Assembly: GCF_001279695.1 (NCBI RefSeq)
Contig: NZ_LGDD01000257.1
Location: forward strand, 21,671 to 85,670
Reading direction: 5' to 3'
Origin: Streptomyces sp. WM6378
Lineage (GTDB): Bacteria > Actinomycetota > Actinomycetes > Streptomycetales > Streptomycetaceae
Length of the DNA: 64,000 nucleotides
In this document: piece by piece, positions 1-8,391 of the stretch
How positions within the stretch are numbered: the stretch's first letter is position 1
Layout: each line of letters begins with the position of its first letter
Position numbers and translations under genes: made by a program
The notes under the pieces: model-generated
What the model was told of the DNA's origin: nothing
What the model saw: the letters and a program-made list of their open reading frames with translations, nothing else
Databases searched by the model: none

Positions 1-664
1 CCGTCGCGACGGCGTCCTGGATCTGCTGCGCACTGGTGGGCAGGGCCCGGTAGTAGGAGAACGCGCAGCGCAGGGCCTCGTTCCCGGTGTACGCGTGGAC
101 GAAGGCCGCACGGATTTCGTCGGGTACTCCTCGCCCGAGCGTCCCCGAGTCGAGGAACCAGTCGATGTACGGGGCCTCGTTGCCGGCCAGGACGGTCTCG
201 GCGAGGCCGGGGACGGCGTGGAAGCCGAACCACCACGGGGCGCCGCCCGCGATGACGTGTTCCGCTCCGGGCAGGCGGCCGAGCAGTGCCTCCATCACGA
301 CCAGCCGCCGGACGAGGCCGGGCCGGCGCAGAGCGAGCAGGACGGCGGGGGCGGTGCCCGCGTCGATGCCGACAACTGCTGCCGAAGGTTCACCGAGTGC
401 GTCGAGCAGCCCTTCGGCGTCGGCCGCGAGGGTGCCTGCGTCGTAACCATGGACGGCACGTGAACTGGTACCGAAGCCTCGCAGGTCCGGAGCGATGACC
501 CGGTATTGCCCGGCGAGCCGGCCCATGATGCCGCTCCAGAGTTGCCAGGTGTGCGGGAAGCCGTGCAGCAGGAGAACCGCAGGTCCGGCCCCGGCGATTG
601 CGACATTGAGTTGGACGCCGTTCGTCGCGACGCGGCGTAGTTGGTGTGCGGTGGTGACGGGCAT
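1..664 (-). CDS. Alpha/beta hydrolase, epoxide hydrolase/dehalogenase-like (C-terminus outside window)
   Basis: About 221 residues are visible, starting at the ATG at 664-662; the gene runs off the left edge. The oxyanion-hole strand LLLHGFPHTW lies near residue 32 and is followed by a typical APDLRGFG segment. The nucleophile elbow reads GIDAG, so the nucleophile is Asp rather than Ser, as in epoxide hydrolases and haloalkane dehalogenases. These enzymes open epoxides or C-halogen bonds through an ester intermediate in the cytoplasm; the substrate cannot be told from sequence. The gene is divergent from an HxlR regulator across a 100-bp gap with a palindrome, so that regulator probably controls it. 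The catalytic acid and His lie beyond the edge. Confidence 0.8.
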   Translation of the reverse strand, partial: MPVTTAHQLRRVATNGVQLNVAIAGAGPAVLLLHGFPHTWQLWSGIMGRLAGQYRVIAPDLRGFGTSSRAVHGYDAGTLAADAEGLLDALGEPSAAVVGIDAGTAPAVLLALRRPGLVRRLVVMEALLGRLPGAEHVIAGGAPWWFGFHAVPGLAETVLAGNEAPYIDWFLDSGTLGRGVPDEIRAAFVHAYTGNEALRCAFSYYRALPTSAQQIQDAVAT

Positions 665-680
665 GGCGGCTCCCCCGAAT

Positions 681-697
681 GGTTACCATTGGTGACC
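681..697. promoter_or_regulatory. Palindrome between hydrolase and HxlR gene, probable operator
   Basis: GGTTACCATTGGTGACC is a 17-base near-perfect palindrome: one mismatched pair around a single centre base. It sits 17 bases upstream of the hydrolase ATG and 68 bases upstream of the HxlR start. Dimeric winged-helix regulators of the HxlR family bind such sites in divergent promoters. The assignment to the adjacent regulator is inference. Confidence 0.5.
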
Positions 698-764
698 ACA
701 GAACGATAAGTAACTGTCCAGCCGCTTCCTAGACGGCACTTTCAGGGAAGGTGGTGAGCCACAG

Positions 765-1175
765 GTGACCACCCGAGGAGCCCGGGCCGCCGGTCGCGGG
801 GTGCGCGGCGATCTGTTCGATCCCCAGTGCCCGACGCGGCAGTTGCTGGACCGCGTGGGTACGAAGTGGACGTCCATGGCCGTCAAGACGCTCGCCGATG
901 CCGCACCGGACGAGGTGCGCTTCGCGGAGCTGAGACGCCGGATGCCGGGCGTCTCGCAGAAGATGCTGTCCGTGACGCTGCGCAGCCTGACCCGCGACGG
1001 GCTGGTGTCGCGCCGGGTCGAACCGACCGTGCCGCCGCGGGTCTTCTACCGACTCACCGAACTCGGGCTGTCCCTCGAAGCCGCGCTTGCGGGGCTGCGG
1101 ACCTGGGCGGAGGAGCACATGGCCGAGATCGACCGCGCCAACGAAGCCGCCGACCAGAAGGCCGATGAGCGCTAG
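765..1175 (+). CDS. HxlR-family winged-helix transcriptional regulator
   Basis: This 136-residue protein is a normal length for the family. The hallmark start of the domain, CPTRQLLDRVGTKWT, lies near residues 22-36. The recognition region FAELRRRMPGVSQKMLSVTLRSL and wing RVEPTVPPRVFYRLTELG follow (shown here in parts). HxlR proteins are dimeric regulators that often respond to electrophiles or aromatic compounds. Translation probably starts at the GTG at 765. The next gene upstream is a divergent alpha/beta hydrolase, the likely target. The C-terminal 20 residues are charged and look like a flexible tail. Confidence 0.85.
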   Translation: MTTRGARAAGRGVRGDLFDPQCPTRQLLDRVGTKWTSMAVKTLADAAPDEVRFAELRRRMPGVSQKMLSVTLRSLTRDGLVSRRVEPTVPPRVFYRLTELGLSLEAALAGLRTWAEEHMAEIDRANEAADQKADER

Positions 1176-1192
1176 GCAGCCCGGTTCCGCGC

Positions 1193-1424
1193 TCAGTACT
1201 GGTGGCTCGGGTACTCGATGCGGCCGACGTCGCCGCCCGGGTACCACGTAGAAGATGGAGGAGATGTCACCGGCGCAGTGACCGCCGACGAAGGAGCTGG
1301 TCAACGACGACGGGACGACGGTGCCCGACGACGGCATCTCCCCGTTCTGCCCGAAGCACTCCACGATCCTGAAGTCGGCCGTCGAGGGCACCTGGCCACC
1401 GTGCTTCTCAGTCAGCCGAGCCGT
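1193..1424 (-). pseudogene. C-terminal remnant of an uncharacterised secreted-type protein, frameshifted
   Basis: The minus strand reads IVECFGQNGEMPSSG, then FVGGHCAGDISSIFYVVPG. At about 1236-1242 the frame slips. Dropping one G from the CCCGGG run continues the protein as GDVGRIEYPSHQY and a TGA at 1195-1193. The two pieces make one smooth C-terminus, so I read this as a one-base insertion in a decaying gene. There is no start codon with a ribosome site. The two cysteines suggest an exported protein. The family is not recognised. It lies tail-to-tail with the HxlR gene. Confidence 0.45.
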
Positions 1425-1465
1425 CGCGATTCATCACGCCTCACCCGGCAGGGGAATATCCCGGG

Positions 1466-1990
1466 TCAGGTTGTGGGGCAGCCGTGCCGGCCGCTCGATG
1501 CGGTGACGAAGGAATCCAGCAGCCGGTTCAGCGCGGCCGGGTCGCTCGTGCCGTGTGCCCCCGAAGTGCCGTCCGGGGCGCGATCGTTGGTACGTACGAG
1601 CTTGAAGTGCGCGGTCCCGATGGCATCTTTGCACGGCACCGAGTGCTTGTAGGAGTCCTTCGCGGTGCCAGGGTACCGGCCGTCGAGGGACATCTCCTGC
1701 TCGGCTGACGGCCTGTAGTACGCGGTCATGTGGAAGAGCCCCAACTCGCCCCGCTCCAGCGAGCACTGCTCGGTGAGCGCGCGTCCGGAGGGCTTCTCAG
1801 TGACTGTTGTGACGGTCAGCCGGGCGGCCTCGCGGACGTTGACGACGCCGGCGCAGGTGCCTGCCGCCTGGGCGACGGGCCGCCGTGTCCAGTCCGTGCG
1901 GTCGACACTCGCGGGGCGTTCGCCGAGCTTGCCCTCGCAAGAGAAGTGGCCCGCCGCGCTGTGTGCCGTCTGGGTGGCGAGGCGAGCCAC
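1466..1990 (-). CDS. Hypothetical protein, probably 5'-truncated
   Basis: The frame is open from a TGA at about 2077 down to 1466, with GTG at 1990 the best in-frame start. The product has several Cys and Trp residues (HFSCEGKLGER, AQAAGTCAGVVNVRE, SLDGRYPGTAKDSYKHSVPC), as in Streptomyces exported proteins with a Cys-rich domain. No signal peptide is visible, and the reading frame looks protein-like upstream of the GTG (GQLLQVARLATQ). The true N-terminus has therefore probably been lost by frameshift. It lies just upstream of another broken remnant on the same strand; both may derive from one locus. Function unknown. Confidence 0.45.
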   Translation of the reverse strand: MARLATQTAHSAAGHFSCEGKLGERPASVDRTDWTRRPVAQAAGTCAGVVNVREAARLTVTTVTEKPSGRALTEQCSLERGELGLFHMTAYYRPSAEQEMSLDGRYPGTAKDSYKHSVPCKDAIGTAHFKLVRTNDRAPDGTSGAHGTSDPAALNRLLDSFVTASSGRHGCPTT

Positions 1991-2326
1991 TTGGAGGAGC
2001 TGTCCGGCGCTCGCGAAGATCGCAGCAGGGTCCGGCCACCGCTCGCGCCCACGTACGCAGCGTCACCAACCTGCAACCTGCTCGCGGCGCGGGCCCTGCC
2101 CCCGACCCGGTCGCTGCGCCGGTCCTGGTTCGACTATGTCCTGGTGGACGGCACGATCGCCGGGTGCGACCGGGTCGGTGATCGGGAAACGCACGACTAA
2201 CGGCATGGATGTTCACACCGTGCCGCCTGGCCTTGCCCAAAGGTCGTGCTTTCACTCTCAAGCATCACCGCTGAAGATCCTTAATGGGGTTCGGGTCTCG
2301 TAAACCGTCCCCCAACCGTTCCCCGT

Positions 2327-3364
2327 TCAGTACGGCCGGGCGGCCTGCCGGTGGGCCGGGGCGAGGCGGGCCTCCTCGGACTTGGGGAAGCTGATCTTCT
2401 TCGGGTCGCCGTCCGAGGTGTAACGCTTGACCGTCCCGTCGCGGAGTTTGTCCAGCCAAGCCGTCGAGGTGAACTGGGCCTCGGGGCCGGTCGCCGCCTG
2501 GGAGCGAATCCTCGGGATGGCACCCCGGTCGAAGGTGGTCGAGAAGGGGGAAGGGGCGGGGTCGGCTCCCACCAGGTAGACGCCCTCGTGCTGATAGCTC
2601 ACGCCGTCGGCGGCTCCCTTCAGCGCCAGTTGCCGGGAGCGGGACATCGAACCGTTGGGAAGTGCCAGCGATACCACCGACAAGCCGGGCACGGCTTGGG
2701 TGATCGCCTTTTGGTTGTCGGCGATGGCCTTCTGGGCGGTGTCGTCGTCCACCGTCCCCAGCGCGGTGTGCCGCAGGGTGTGGTTGCCGACCTCGAATTC
2801 GTGTTTGGCGAGCCAGTCCAACGACTTTCGGCCGCCCGGCTCGCTGAACGGGTCGGCGTTGACGAAGAACGTCGCCACGGGGCGGAATCCGGGGTGCTTC
2901 CGGGCGGTGTCCAGCAGGATGCCCACCGCGGTGTCGGGCGCGGGGCGGCCATCCGTTCCCAGCCGGAACTGGGAGACGGTCGAGTCGTCGAAGGTCAGCA
3001 CCACAGGGTGAGTACCGGCGGGAATGTCCATCTTCCCACTGCTGAATTCCCTCGCGGTGACCGGTACGTACCTCTCCCCTGCCAGCCGTTCCAGCTCGGC
3101 GCGGAAGTCCTGCGGCGTGCGGTCGTACACACTCTTGGGCTCGGCCACCAGTTGGTGGTACATCAGCACCGGGACCGCCCCGAGCTCATTGGCCTGCACT
3201 GTCGCCGGGTCGGCAACCGCTGCCCGCCCGGCGGCCTTGCGCACCGGTGCCGACGGCCCGTCCTGGCGCCCTTCCGGTGGGGATTGGGCTGCCGAGCAGG
3301 CGGTGAGCAGCAGGATGGCCGATGCGACGACGACCGCGCCGCCGCTTCGGTGGGATTGACGCAT
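2327..3364 (-). CDS. Polysaccharide deacetylase (CE4) lipoprotein
   Basis: This 345-residue protein has a lipoprotein signal: a charged start, a hydrophobic stretch and lipobox LTAC with Cys at residue 23, so it is anchored outside the membrane. CE4 motifs follow in order: VPVLMYHQL near residue 65, the metal-binding TFDDS near 124, and HTLRH near 197. Such enzymes remove N-acetyl groups from GlcNAc polymers using a divalent metal held by Asp-His-His. Divergently across about 180 bp lies a DUF4015 putative glycoside hydrolase. A deacetylase plus a glycoside hydrolase is the domain set of PgaB-type exopolysaccharide proteins, so the pair may act on a surface GlcNAc polymer or cell wall. That link is inference. 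Confidence 0.85.
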   Translation of the reverse strand: MRQSHRSGGAVVVASAILLLTACSAAQSPPEGRQDGPSAPVRKAAGRAAVADPATVQANELGAVPVLMYHQLVAEPKSVYDRTPQDFRAELERLAGERYVPVTAREFSSGKMDIPAGTHPVVLTFDDSTVSQFRLGTDGRPAPDTAVGILLDTARKHPGFRPVATFFVNADPFSEPGGRKSLDWLAKHEFEVGNHTLRHTALGTVDDDTAQKAIADNQKAITQAVPGLSVVSLALPNGSMSRSRQLALKGAADGVSYQHEGVYLVGADPAPSPFSTTFDRGAIPRIRSQAATGPEAQFTSTAWLDKLRDGTVKRYTSDGDPKKISFPKSEEARLAPAHRQAARPY

Positions 3365-3542
3365 GATGCCTCCGGAGGTGAACGAGACGCTTCCCGTCGC
3401 CTCCAGCCTCGGGCAACAATGCGCCCCACACCCCGGCTTGATGGGCCGAATGCATGATTACCCGCTCGAAACCTCTTGGGCGGACCGCGCGGCGGCTATG
3501 TCATATCGCAAGGAACCCTCTTTCGAGAACGGCAGAGTGAAC

Positions 3543-5132
3543 ATGCGCGGAAAACGACCCCGAACGCGATACGCCGTCATAGCCATATCCCTGCTGGTGC
3601 CGGTCTGCGCGGCGCTCGGGGCCTTCGCGATACAGTCCTCCTCCCGCCAGCTCCAGGTCGAAGGGCTCAGCAGCAAGGACGCGTTGGGCCGGGCCGACGT
3701 CAGCAACCTGCGCCTTGCAATCACAGCCAAGGACGGAGCCGACCTGGCCGAGCTGGAGGTGCTGCTCGACGGGAAACCGGTGCGCACCCACCGGGCCGAC
3801 GACCGCCTCACAATCGACACCCCCTCACTCGCCGAGGGCAAGCACGAACTGACGGCCACATCCCACAGTGGCCTGTCCTTCCTGCACGACATATCCCGGA
3901 CGTTCACCGTGGACACCACCGCCCCGAAACTGCGGCTGTCCCCCGCCCAAACCACCAAGCCCGGCGCACCGATGACGGTGGGCGGCCGGGTCGAGGACGC
4001 CGGGCAGGTGAAGGTCTCCATAGCCGGCACGCCCGTGCCCGTCGGCAGCGACGGCACCTTCTCCCGCCGGTTCGAGAAGCCCCCCGCCCGTATCGAGGTG
4101 ACGGCCACGGACCAGGCCGGCAACGTCACCCGCGAGCACGTGAACGCGGTCGCGCCCTATCCCCTCACCCGGGCCGCGCACCTGACCGCCATCGGCTGGT
4201 CCTCGTCCGAGGTCCGGGACCCGGTTCTCCAGCTCGTCAAAGACAAGAAGCTCAACGCCGTCGAGCTCGACATCAAGGACGAGAACGGCGAGGTCGGCTA
4301 CGACTCCTCCGTGCCGCTGGCCCGCGAGATCGGCGCCGTGAAGAACCGCTACGACGCACGTAAGGTGATCGACACCCTGCACGGCATGGGAGCCCGCGTC
4401 ATCGGCCGCATCGTCGCCTTCCGCGACCCCATCCTGGCCCAGGCATCCCACCACCAGGGCAAGGACAACCGCCTGGTCCTGGCGCCTGACGGCAGCCCGT
4501 ACGACGGTGGCCACTACGGCACGCTCTCGTTCACCAACTTCGCCGATCCCGAGGTCCGCCAGTACAACATCGACCTGGCCACCGAAGCGGCCAAGCTGGG
4601 CTTCGACGACATCCTGTACGACTACGTGCGCCGCCCCGACGGAAAGCTCTCGACACTGCGCTTCCCCGGCCTGGGCGACAAGACCCCCGAAAAGTCCATC
4701 GCCGACTTCGTCGCCGAAACCCAGCTCCGCGTCCAGCCCGAAGGCAAATACCTCGGGGTCTCGGTCTTCGGCATCGCCGCCACCCGGCCCACCGAAATCG
4801 CCCAGGACATCCCCGCCATTGCCCAACACGCCGACTACATCGCTCCCATGGTCTACCCCTCGCACTGGGCCGTCGGTGAGTACGGGGTCGCCAGTCCGAA
4901 CGCCAGCCCGTACGAGATCGTCAACCGGTCGCTGGCCGATTTCACCAAGCAGGTCAAGGGCACCCGAGCCGTGGTCGTCCCCTGGCTCCAGGACTTCTCC
5001 CTGGGCGTCCACTACGGCCCCACCGAAGTCGCCGACCAGATCAGAGCGGCGGCCAAAGACGGCATGAACTCCTTCCTGCTCTGGAACGCCGGAGCCTCGT
5101 ATCAAGGGGCGGCGCTGACCACCCTGGGGTGA
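3543..5132 (+). CDS. Putative glycoside hydrolase, DUF4015 family, membrane-anchored
   Basis: From the ATG at 3543 the product is 529 residues. GTG at 3537 and ATG at 3498 are in-frame alternatives, and none has a strong ribosome site. A single hydrophobic segment (YAVIAISLLVPVCAALGAFA) follows a basic start, then two Ig-like beta domains (about residues 35-200) and the DUF4015 TIM-barrel-type domain. Its signatures are AVELDIKDENGEVGYDS, DDILYDYVRRPDG and APMVYPSHW. The family is predicted to be glycosidic from fold; substrate unproven. The protein should be extracytoplasmic, N-terminally anchored. It diverges from a CE4 deacetylase lipoprotein, suggesting shared surface-polysaccharide substrates. 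The C-terminus NSFLLWNAGASY is complete. Confidence 0.82.
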   Translation: MRGKRPRTRYAVIAISLLVPVCAALGAFAIQSSSRQLQVEGLSSKDALGRADVSNLRLAITAKDGADLAELEVLLDGKPVRTHRADDRLTIDTPSLAEGKHELTATSHSGLSFLHDISRTFTVDTTAPKLRLSPAQTTKPGAPMTVGGRVEDAGQVKVSIAGTPVPVGSDGTFSRRFEKPPARIEVTATDQAGNVTREHVNAVAPYPLTRAAHLTAIGWSSSEVRDPVLQLVKDKKLNAVELDIKDENGEVGYDSSVPLAREIGAVKNRYDARKVIDTLHGMGARVIGRIVAFRDPILAQASHHQGKDNRLVLAPDGSPYDGGHYGTLSFTNFADPEVRQYNIDLATEAAKLGFDDILYDYVRRPDGKLSTLRFPGLGDKTPEKSIADFVAETQLRVQPEGKYLGVSVFGIAATRPTEIAQDIPAIAQHADYIAPMVYPSHWAVGEYGVASPNASPYEIVNRSLADFTKQVKGTRAVVVPWLQDFSLGVHYGPTEVADQIRAAAKDGMNSFLLWNAGASYQGAALTTLG

Positions 5133-5221
5133 CAAGAGCCTGGATCCCCGGCAGGAGGACAAGGACTGTGAAGAGAACGGCCCTGTCTCACATTCGGGAT
5201 GCTGATGGCGATCTCCGCGAG

Positions 5222-5700
5222 TCAACTGCCGGTCTGAGGGCCGGTGTCCCGGCACAGTTGCTGGAACGGGGTGAGCAGCCGTGATGTGTGTGAGGGCATG
5301 GTGCCGGGTGGGAAGCATTCCCTGAGACGGACGATGTTGGCGCCGGCGGCGGTGAGAACGTACTGAACGTCCACCGTCGCCGGCCCTCGATAGCGGCAGT
5401 GGCGCGGGCCATGGGCATAGACGGTCTCGGAGACGATGGCCTCGCACCCCGCGCGCAATGGCTCGCGGGCCTGCCAGTCGGGGATTTCCTGTTTCCGTGC
5501 GGGTTCGGTTCTGGATCGCCTGCAGGGAACGGGGCATCAGGAACAGGTGGCGGCCCCGGCCGCCGGTGCTGGTGCTGGTGCTGGTGCTGGTGCTGGTGCT
5601 GGTGCTGGTGCTGGTGCAGGGTGGCCGGTCCTCGCAGGCTCGGCAGATGGTGAAGCCGGGACGGTGGCGCGAGGGGGTGATCGGCCTCATGGGTCCCAGA
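5222..5700 (-). mobile_element. IS1182-type transposase remnant (C-terminal part)
   Basis: The minus strand carries the end of a transposase in at least three frames. A Cys-rich stretch (ICRACEDRPPC) comes first, then a repeat run, then RHLFLMPRSLQAIQNR, then MRAGCEAIVSETVYAHGPRH. It ends with VQYVLTAAGANIVRLRECFPP and a stop at 5222. The order zinc-like Cys cluster, GCE...S, and RYRG...VQHVLTA is that of IS1182-family C-termini. The N-terminal catalytic part is missing and frames shift around the hexanucleotide repeat, so it is inactive. Confidence 0.65.
5565..5618. repeat. Hexanucleotide tandem repeat (GGTGCT)8 plus one variant unit
   Basis: Eight perfect GGTGCT units run from 5565 to 5612, followed by GGTGCA. 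On the minus strand the unit reads AGCACC and would encode alternating His-Gln, Thr-Ser or Pro-Ala. It lies inside the IS1182 remnant, between the Cys cluster and the conserved C-terminus. It looks like slippage expansion in a dead gene. Confidence 0.9.
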
Positions 5701-6182
5701 AGAGCGACACCGTAGCCGGACCGCGCGCAGAACGGAGGTCGCGGAGATGGGAAGGCCCCCGTGCCAGCCGCCGCTGGCCAAATCGTCGTAGAGACCCCGC
5801 ACGGAAGACTCGGACATGCATCCCAACGTAGTGCTGGGGCCGTTTCCGAGAAGCGAGCACGACCGGCAACCGCTCGACCAGCGTCGCGCGGATGGTCGAG
5901 GAAGAGATCGGATCGGCCTCGAAGGCTCCGACCACGAGGTCGGCCAGCCCGTCCGGACCGGCGACAGCGGTGTGGCGGGAGCCAGGCTCGGCGGCATTGC
6001 CGTTGACCGCAGGAGAACCTCACCTGACCGGCGGGCGGGTCGGCGGCCTGGTCCCTCCCCCTGTATGGCCGACGGTCCAGGAGTGTCGACCCGCGTCATC
6101 TGCGCACGATGACGTTTGTCATGCGGAGTTGATGCCCGCGGACACTGATGGCGCGTCAGGCCGCAGCCGTATTTTTGGGGAC
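5701..6182. other. No recognisable gene
   Basis: Several open frames cross this stretch on both strands, but none has a ribosome site, a consistent codon bias and a recognisable protein at once. The minus-strand phrase EADPISSSTIRATLVERLPVV is protein-like over about 30 residues and may be more wreckage belonging to the neighbouring transposase remnant. The last 60 bases should hold the promoter and leader of the LiaF-like gene. Confidence 0.4.
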
Positions 6183-6611
6183 ATGGAGATCACGAAGAAC
6201 ACCGCGTCCCCGTCCCTCCGCACCGAGTGGAGCCTGTCCCTCCTCGGCGGACTCAAGCACCGCGACGCTTTCGAGGCACGCGAGCGCACCGTGCATGTCG
6301 CCGCCGTCGGCGGAGCCAAGCTCGACCACACCAACGCGACGCTCCCGGCCGGTCCGACCCACCTCGTCAAGGCGGCCCTGGTCGGCGGCGCGGAGCTGGC
6401 CTACCCCGAGGGCGCCTGTGCCGAGGTCGACGCCTTCTCGGTGTTCGGCGGGGTCGACCTGACGGTTCCGGCCGGCACCACGGTCGAGGTCAGCGGGTTC
6501 TCCCTGGTCGGCGGGCGCAGCCGTAGCCTGGCGGGCGAGCCCGGCGGCGCGGTGGTCAAGGTGCGCGCGTACTCGCTGGTCGGCGGCGTCAAGGTGCGCC
6601 AGGGCCAGTAG
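6183..6611 (+). CDS. LiaF C-terminal-like (cell-wall-active antibiotics response) beta-repeat protein
   Basis: This 142-residue protein starts at the ATG at 6183 behind GGGGAC. It is built from about six repeats of 18-25 residues, each with a Gly-Gly turn: LLGGLKHRD, AVGGAKLDH, LVGGAELAY, VFGGVDLTV, LVGGRSRSL and LVGGVKVRQ. This is the pattern of the LiaF C-terminal domain and related DUF1707-associated proteins, which form a short beta-helix. There is no membrane segment or signal peptide, so it is probably cytoplasmic. In Firmicutes LiaF restrains a cell-envelope stress kinase; the role of stand-alone Streptomyces copies is not established. It appears to be a single-gene unit. Confidence 0.7.
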   Translation: MEITKNTASPSLRTEWSLSLLGGLKHRDAFEARERTVHVAAVGGAKLDHTNATLPAGPTHLVKAALVGGAELAYPEGACAEVDAFSVFGGVDLTVPAGTTVEVSGFSLVGGRSRSLAGEPGGAVVKVRAYSLVGGVKVRQGQ

Positions 6612-6629
6612 CCGCCGCCCATCGGAGGG

Positions 6630-7004
6630 CTACCGCAGCAGCCACTTCTCCGGGTCAGCTCCATCACCTCCGCGCGGCTGCGGCCAGCCAGCGTGCCCGG
6701 CGGCGGCATCGGCACCCATGGCAGGGCCACGGCTCGCCGTGGCGATCACAGACGGCCGCTCCAGTTTGGCCCGCGCATCCCCCTCGCCGCTCTCGACCTG
6801 CTCGATCACCGCCTCGGCCTCCTCCTGCTCCCCCGTGTCGAGCATCTCGTCGAGCAGCGCGGCCCGGTTGTCGAAATACCCGCAGAAACCGCCCTTTCTG
6901 ACGCCGAGCGCCTACGCCGGCGATTCGACCCGAACGGCCTCCGGGTCGCCGACGGTGAGTACCCGCAACCCCTCCTCGGCCCTGTGCCGGTCGGACCGCC
7001 GCCA
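6630..7004 (-). pseudogene. TetR-family regulator remnant, amber-interrupted
   Basis: The minus strand reads RVLTVGDPEAVRVESPA, then TAG, then ALGVRKGGFCGYFDNRAALL. This is the second half of a TetR helix-turn-helix (normally IAQALGVTKGGFYGYF), with TAG where CAG would give Gln. A partial ligand-domain start (AVIEQVESGEGDARAKLER) follows and then decays into unrelated sequence before the stop at 6630. The first helix and start codon are missing. It is inactive as a regulator. Confidence 0.7.
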
Positions 7005-7126
7005 AGGATGCTGAACTGCTGGTGCTGTGGCATGAGAACGCGGTGCTGCGCAGGCAGTTCACCCCACCCGTGCGCTACGAGACCGCGGACCGGCTCTGGT
7101 TCACGGCGCTCTCCAGCACTCTCCTG
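6985..7126 (+). mobile_element. Integrase/transposase N-terminal fragment
   Basis: The plus strand reads CRSDRR, then after a one-base slip KDAELLVLWHENAVLRRQF and RYETADRLWFTALSSTLL. This is the N-terminal region of the Streptomyces integrase-core transposases, whose usual form is EILVLRHENAVLRRQ...PADRLWFAALS. The match stops at about 7126, where TetR-type sequence begins. The fragment has therefore been joined directly to the neighbouring regulator gene. Confidence 0.6.
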
Positions 7127-7834
7127 AAGCGGATCCTGGCAGCAGCGGCCGCGGAGTCCGCCCAGCACGGCGTGGCCAGCGCACGCGTGGACCCCATCGC
7201 CACCCAGGCCAAGGCCAACTAGCGCGCCATCTACGACTACTTCGGCGACAAGAACAAACTCTTCGCCGCCGTCCTGGAACACCTCCTGGCCGACCTCGCC
7301 CAGGCCGTCCCGCCCGGCGACGAGGATCCGCCCGCCTACGCCGAGCAGCTCTTCGACTACCACCGCGCCCACCCCGAAGCCCTGCGCCTGCTCATGTGGG
7401 CGGCGCTCGAACTCGGCGACCGCCCCGTCCCCGGGGAGGAAGCCCGCACCCAGCACTACGAGGACAAGACCGGCGCCACCCAAACCACCTCGGACTGCGA
7501 GGCCCGCAGCCGACTGTTCTGCACCCTCGTCCTGGTCGGCTGGAGCCGCGCCATGCCCCAGTTCCGCCGCGTGATCCTCGGCCCCGACCACACCCTCGGA
7601 CAGCTCCGACCCGCCATCGCCGAAGCAGTCCGCACCCTCCCCGGACACGGCCAAACCCCTCGCAGAACTGATGCCGCGCGGCCTGGGCTGCCTGCAAGGA
7701 GCACCTGGCCTCCTGCGGACAAACGTGGCCGGGCCGCCGTTCGGGGGCCGCCCGATAAAGACCTTCTCCGAGCTTCGCGCGCGGTCAACCTGAGGGAGGG
7801 TCAACCGCTGTTGCGGAGCTCGACGAGGACATAG
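7127..7834 (+). pseudogene. TetR-family regulator with in-frame TAG and lost N-terminus
   Basis: The frame begins RILAAAAAESAQHGVASARVD and continues PIATQAKAN, then TAG at 7220-7222, then RAIYDYFGDKNKLFAAVLEH in the same frame. This is the canonical TetR helix-turn-helix, with TAG replacing the Lys usual in AKANKRAIYDYF. The ligand domain (AYAEQLFDYHRAHPEALRLL, RLFCTLVLVGWSRAMPQFRR) follows; homology fades near 7665. The gene's own start has been replaced by a transposase fragment. Codon bias beyond the stop is still coding-like, so inactivation is recent. Confidence 0.75.
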
Positions 7835-8391
7835 GGCCAGGCAGCAGTCTCCAAAAGCGCGTCAGCTTCGAGCATGCCTCTGTGTGCCTCCGTGTTGGAA
7901 GCGCGGGGACGCCAACCCCGGGCTCTCGCCGGGAAAGCGTGGGCGGTGGCCGGCATCGTGGCAAGTGATCAGACGTACCGAAGCCCCGACCGAGCGCCTG
8001 CGTTGTGCCAGTCGCTCGGCGAAGGGAAAAGACGGCCACATCGGATCGTCGCGGGCCTGCGACCAGCGGCAGATCGGCCCGCGCCTTGTCCCCCGGGGAT
8101 CTCCGCCGGATCTCCGCCCGACAATGCAGATCAGCAAACGTCCGCTCGCTCAGTTCGTACCACCTGCGGCGCCCTCCTGAGCCGCTTCACATCGCCCGGA
8201 CTTCACCAACCATCTGCGGAATGAAGCCAGTTGGAGTCGCCAGAGCCCGCAGAATGCCGCCCTGGCGGTGGTGCTTCTGGGAAGACACATGTGTTCCTGA
8301 TCGTTGAGGGCGATGTCACGGTCGAGGCGTTGTCGTCCGGCGCGTGGCCGCCCAAGGTTTTGTCCGAACGACGAAGTGCGGTGATCACGCG
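7835..8391. other. No recognisable gene
   Basis: Frames on both strands are short, lack ribosome sites and give low-complexity Arg/Pro products. I see no transposase motifs and no strong inverted repeat. The last 100 bases must carry the promoter of the following oxidoreductase gene, but no clear -35/-10 pair is visible. Confidence 0.5.

Noticed and set aside
5565..5618. Possible CRISPR-like or His-repeat metal-binding protein
   Set aside because: The units are contiguous six-base repeats without spacers, and the His-Gln reading lies in a broken transposase.
3825..6023. A 732-residue minus-strand frame running from the DUF4015 gene into the IS1182 remnant
   Set aside because: It crosses unrelated segments and reads through the hexanucleotide repeat. 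It is an antisense artefact of high G+C DNA.
7220..7222. TAG as pyrrolysine or programmed readthrough in the TetR gene
   Set aside because: No pyrrolysine genes or downstream recoding structure are visible, and neighbouring genes are also decayed. A point mutation is simpler.
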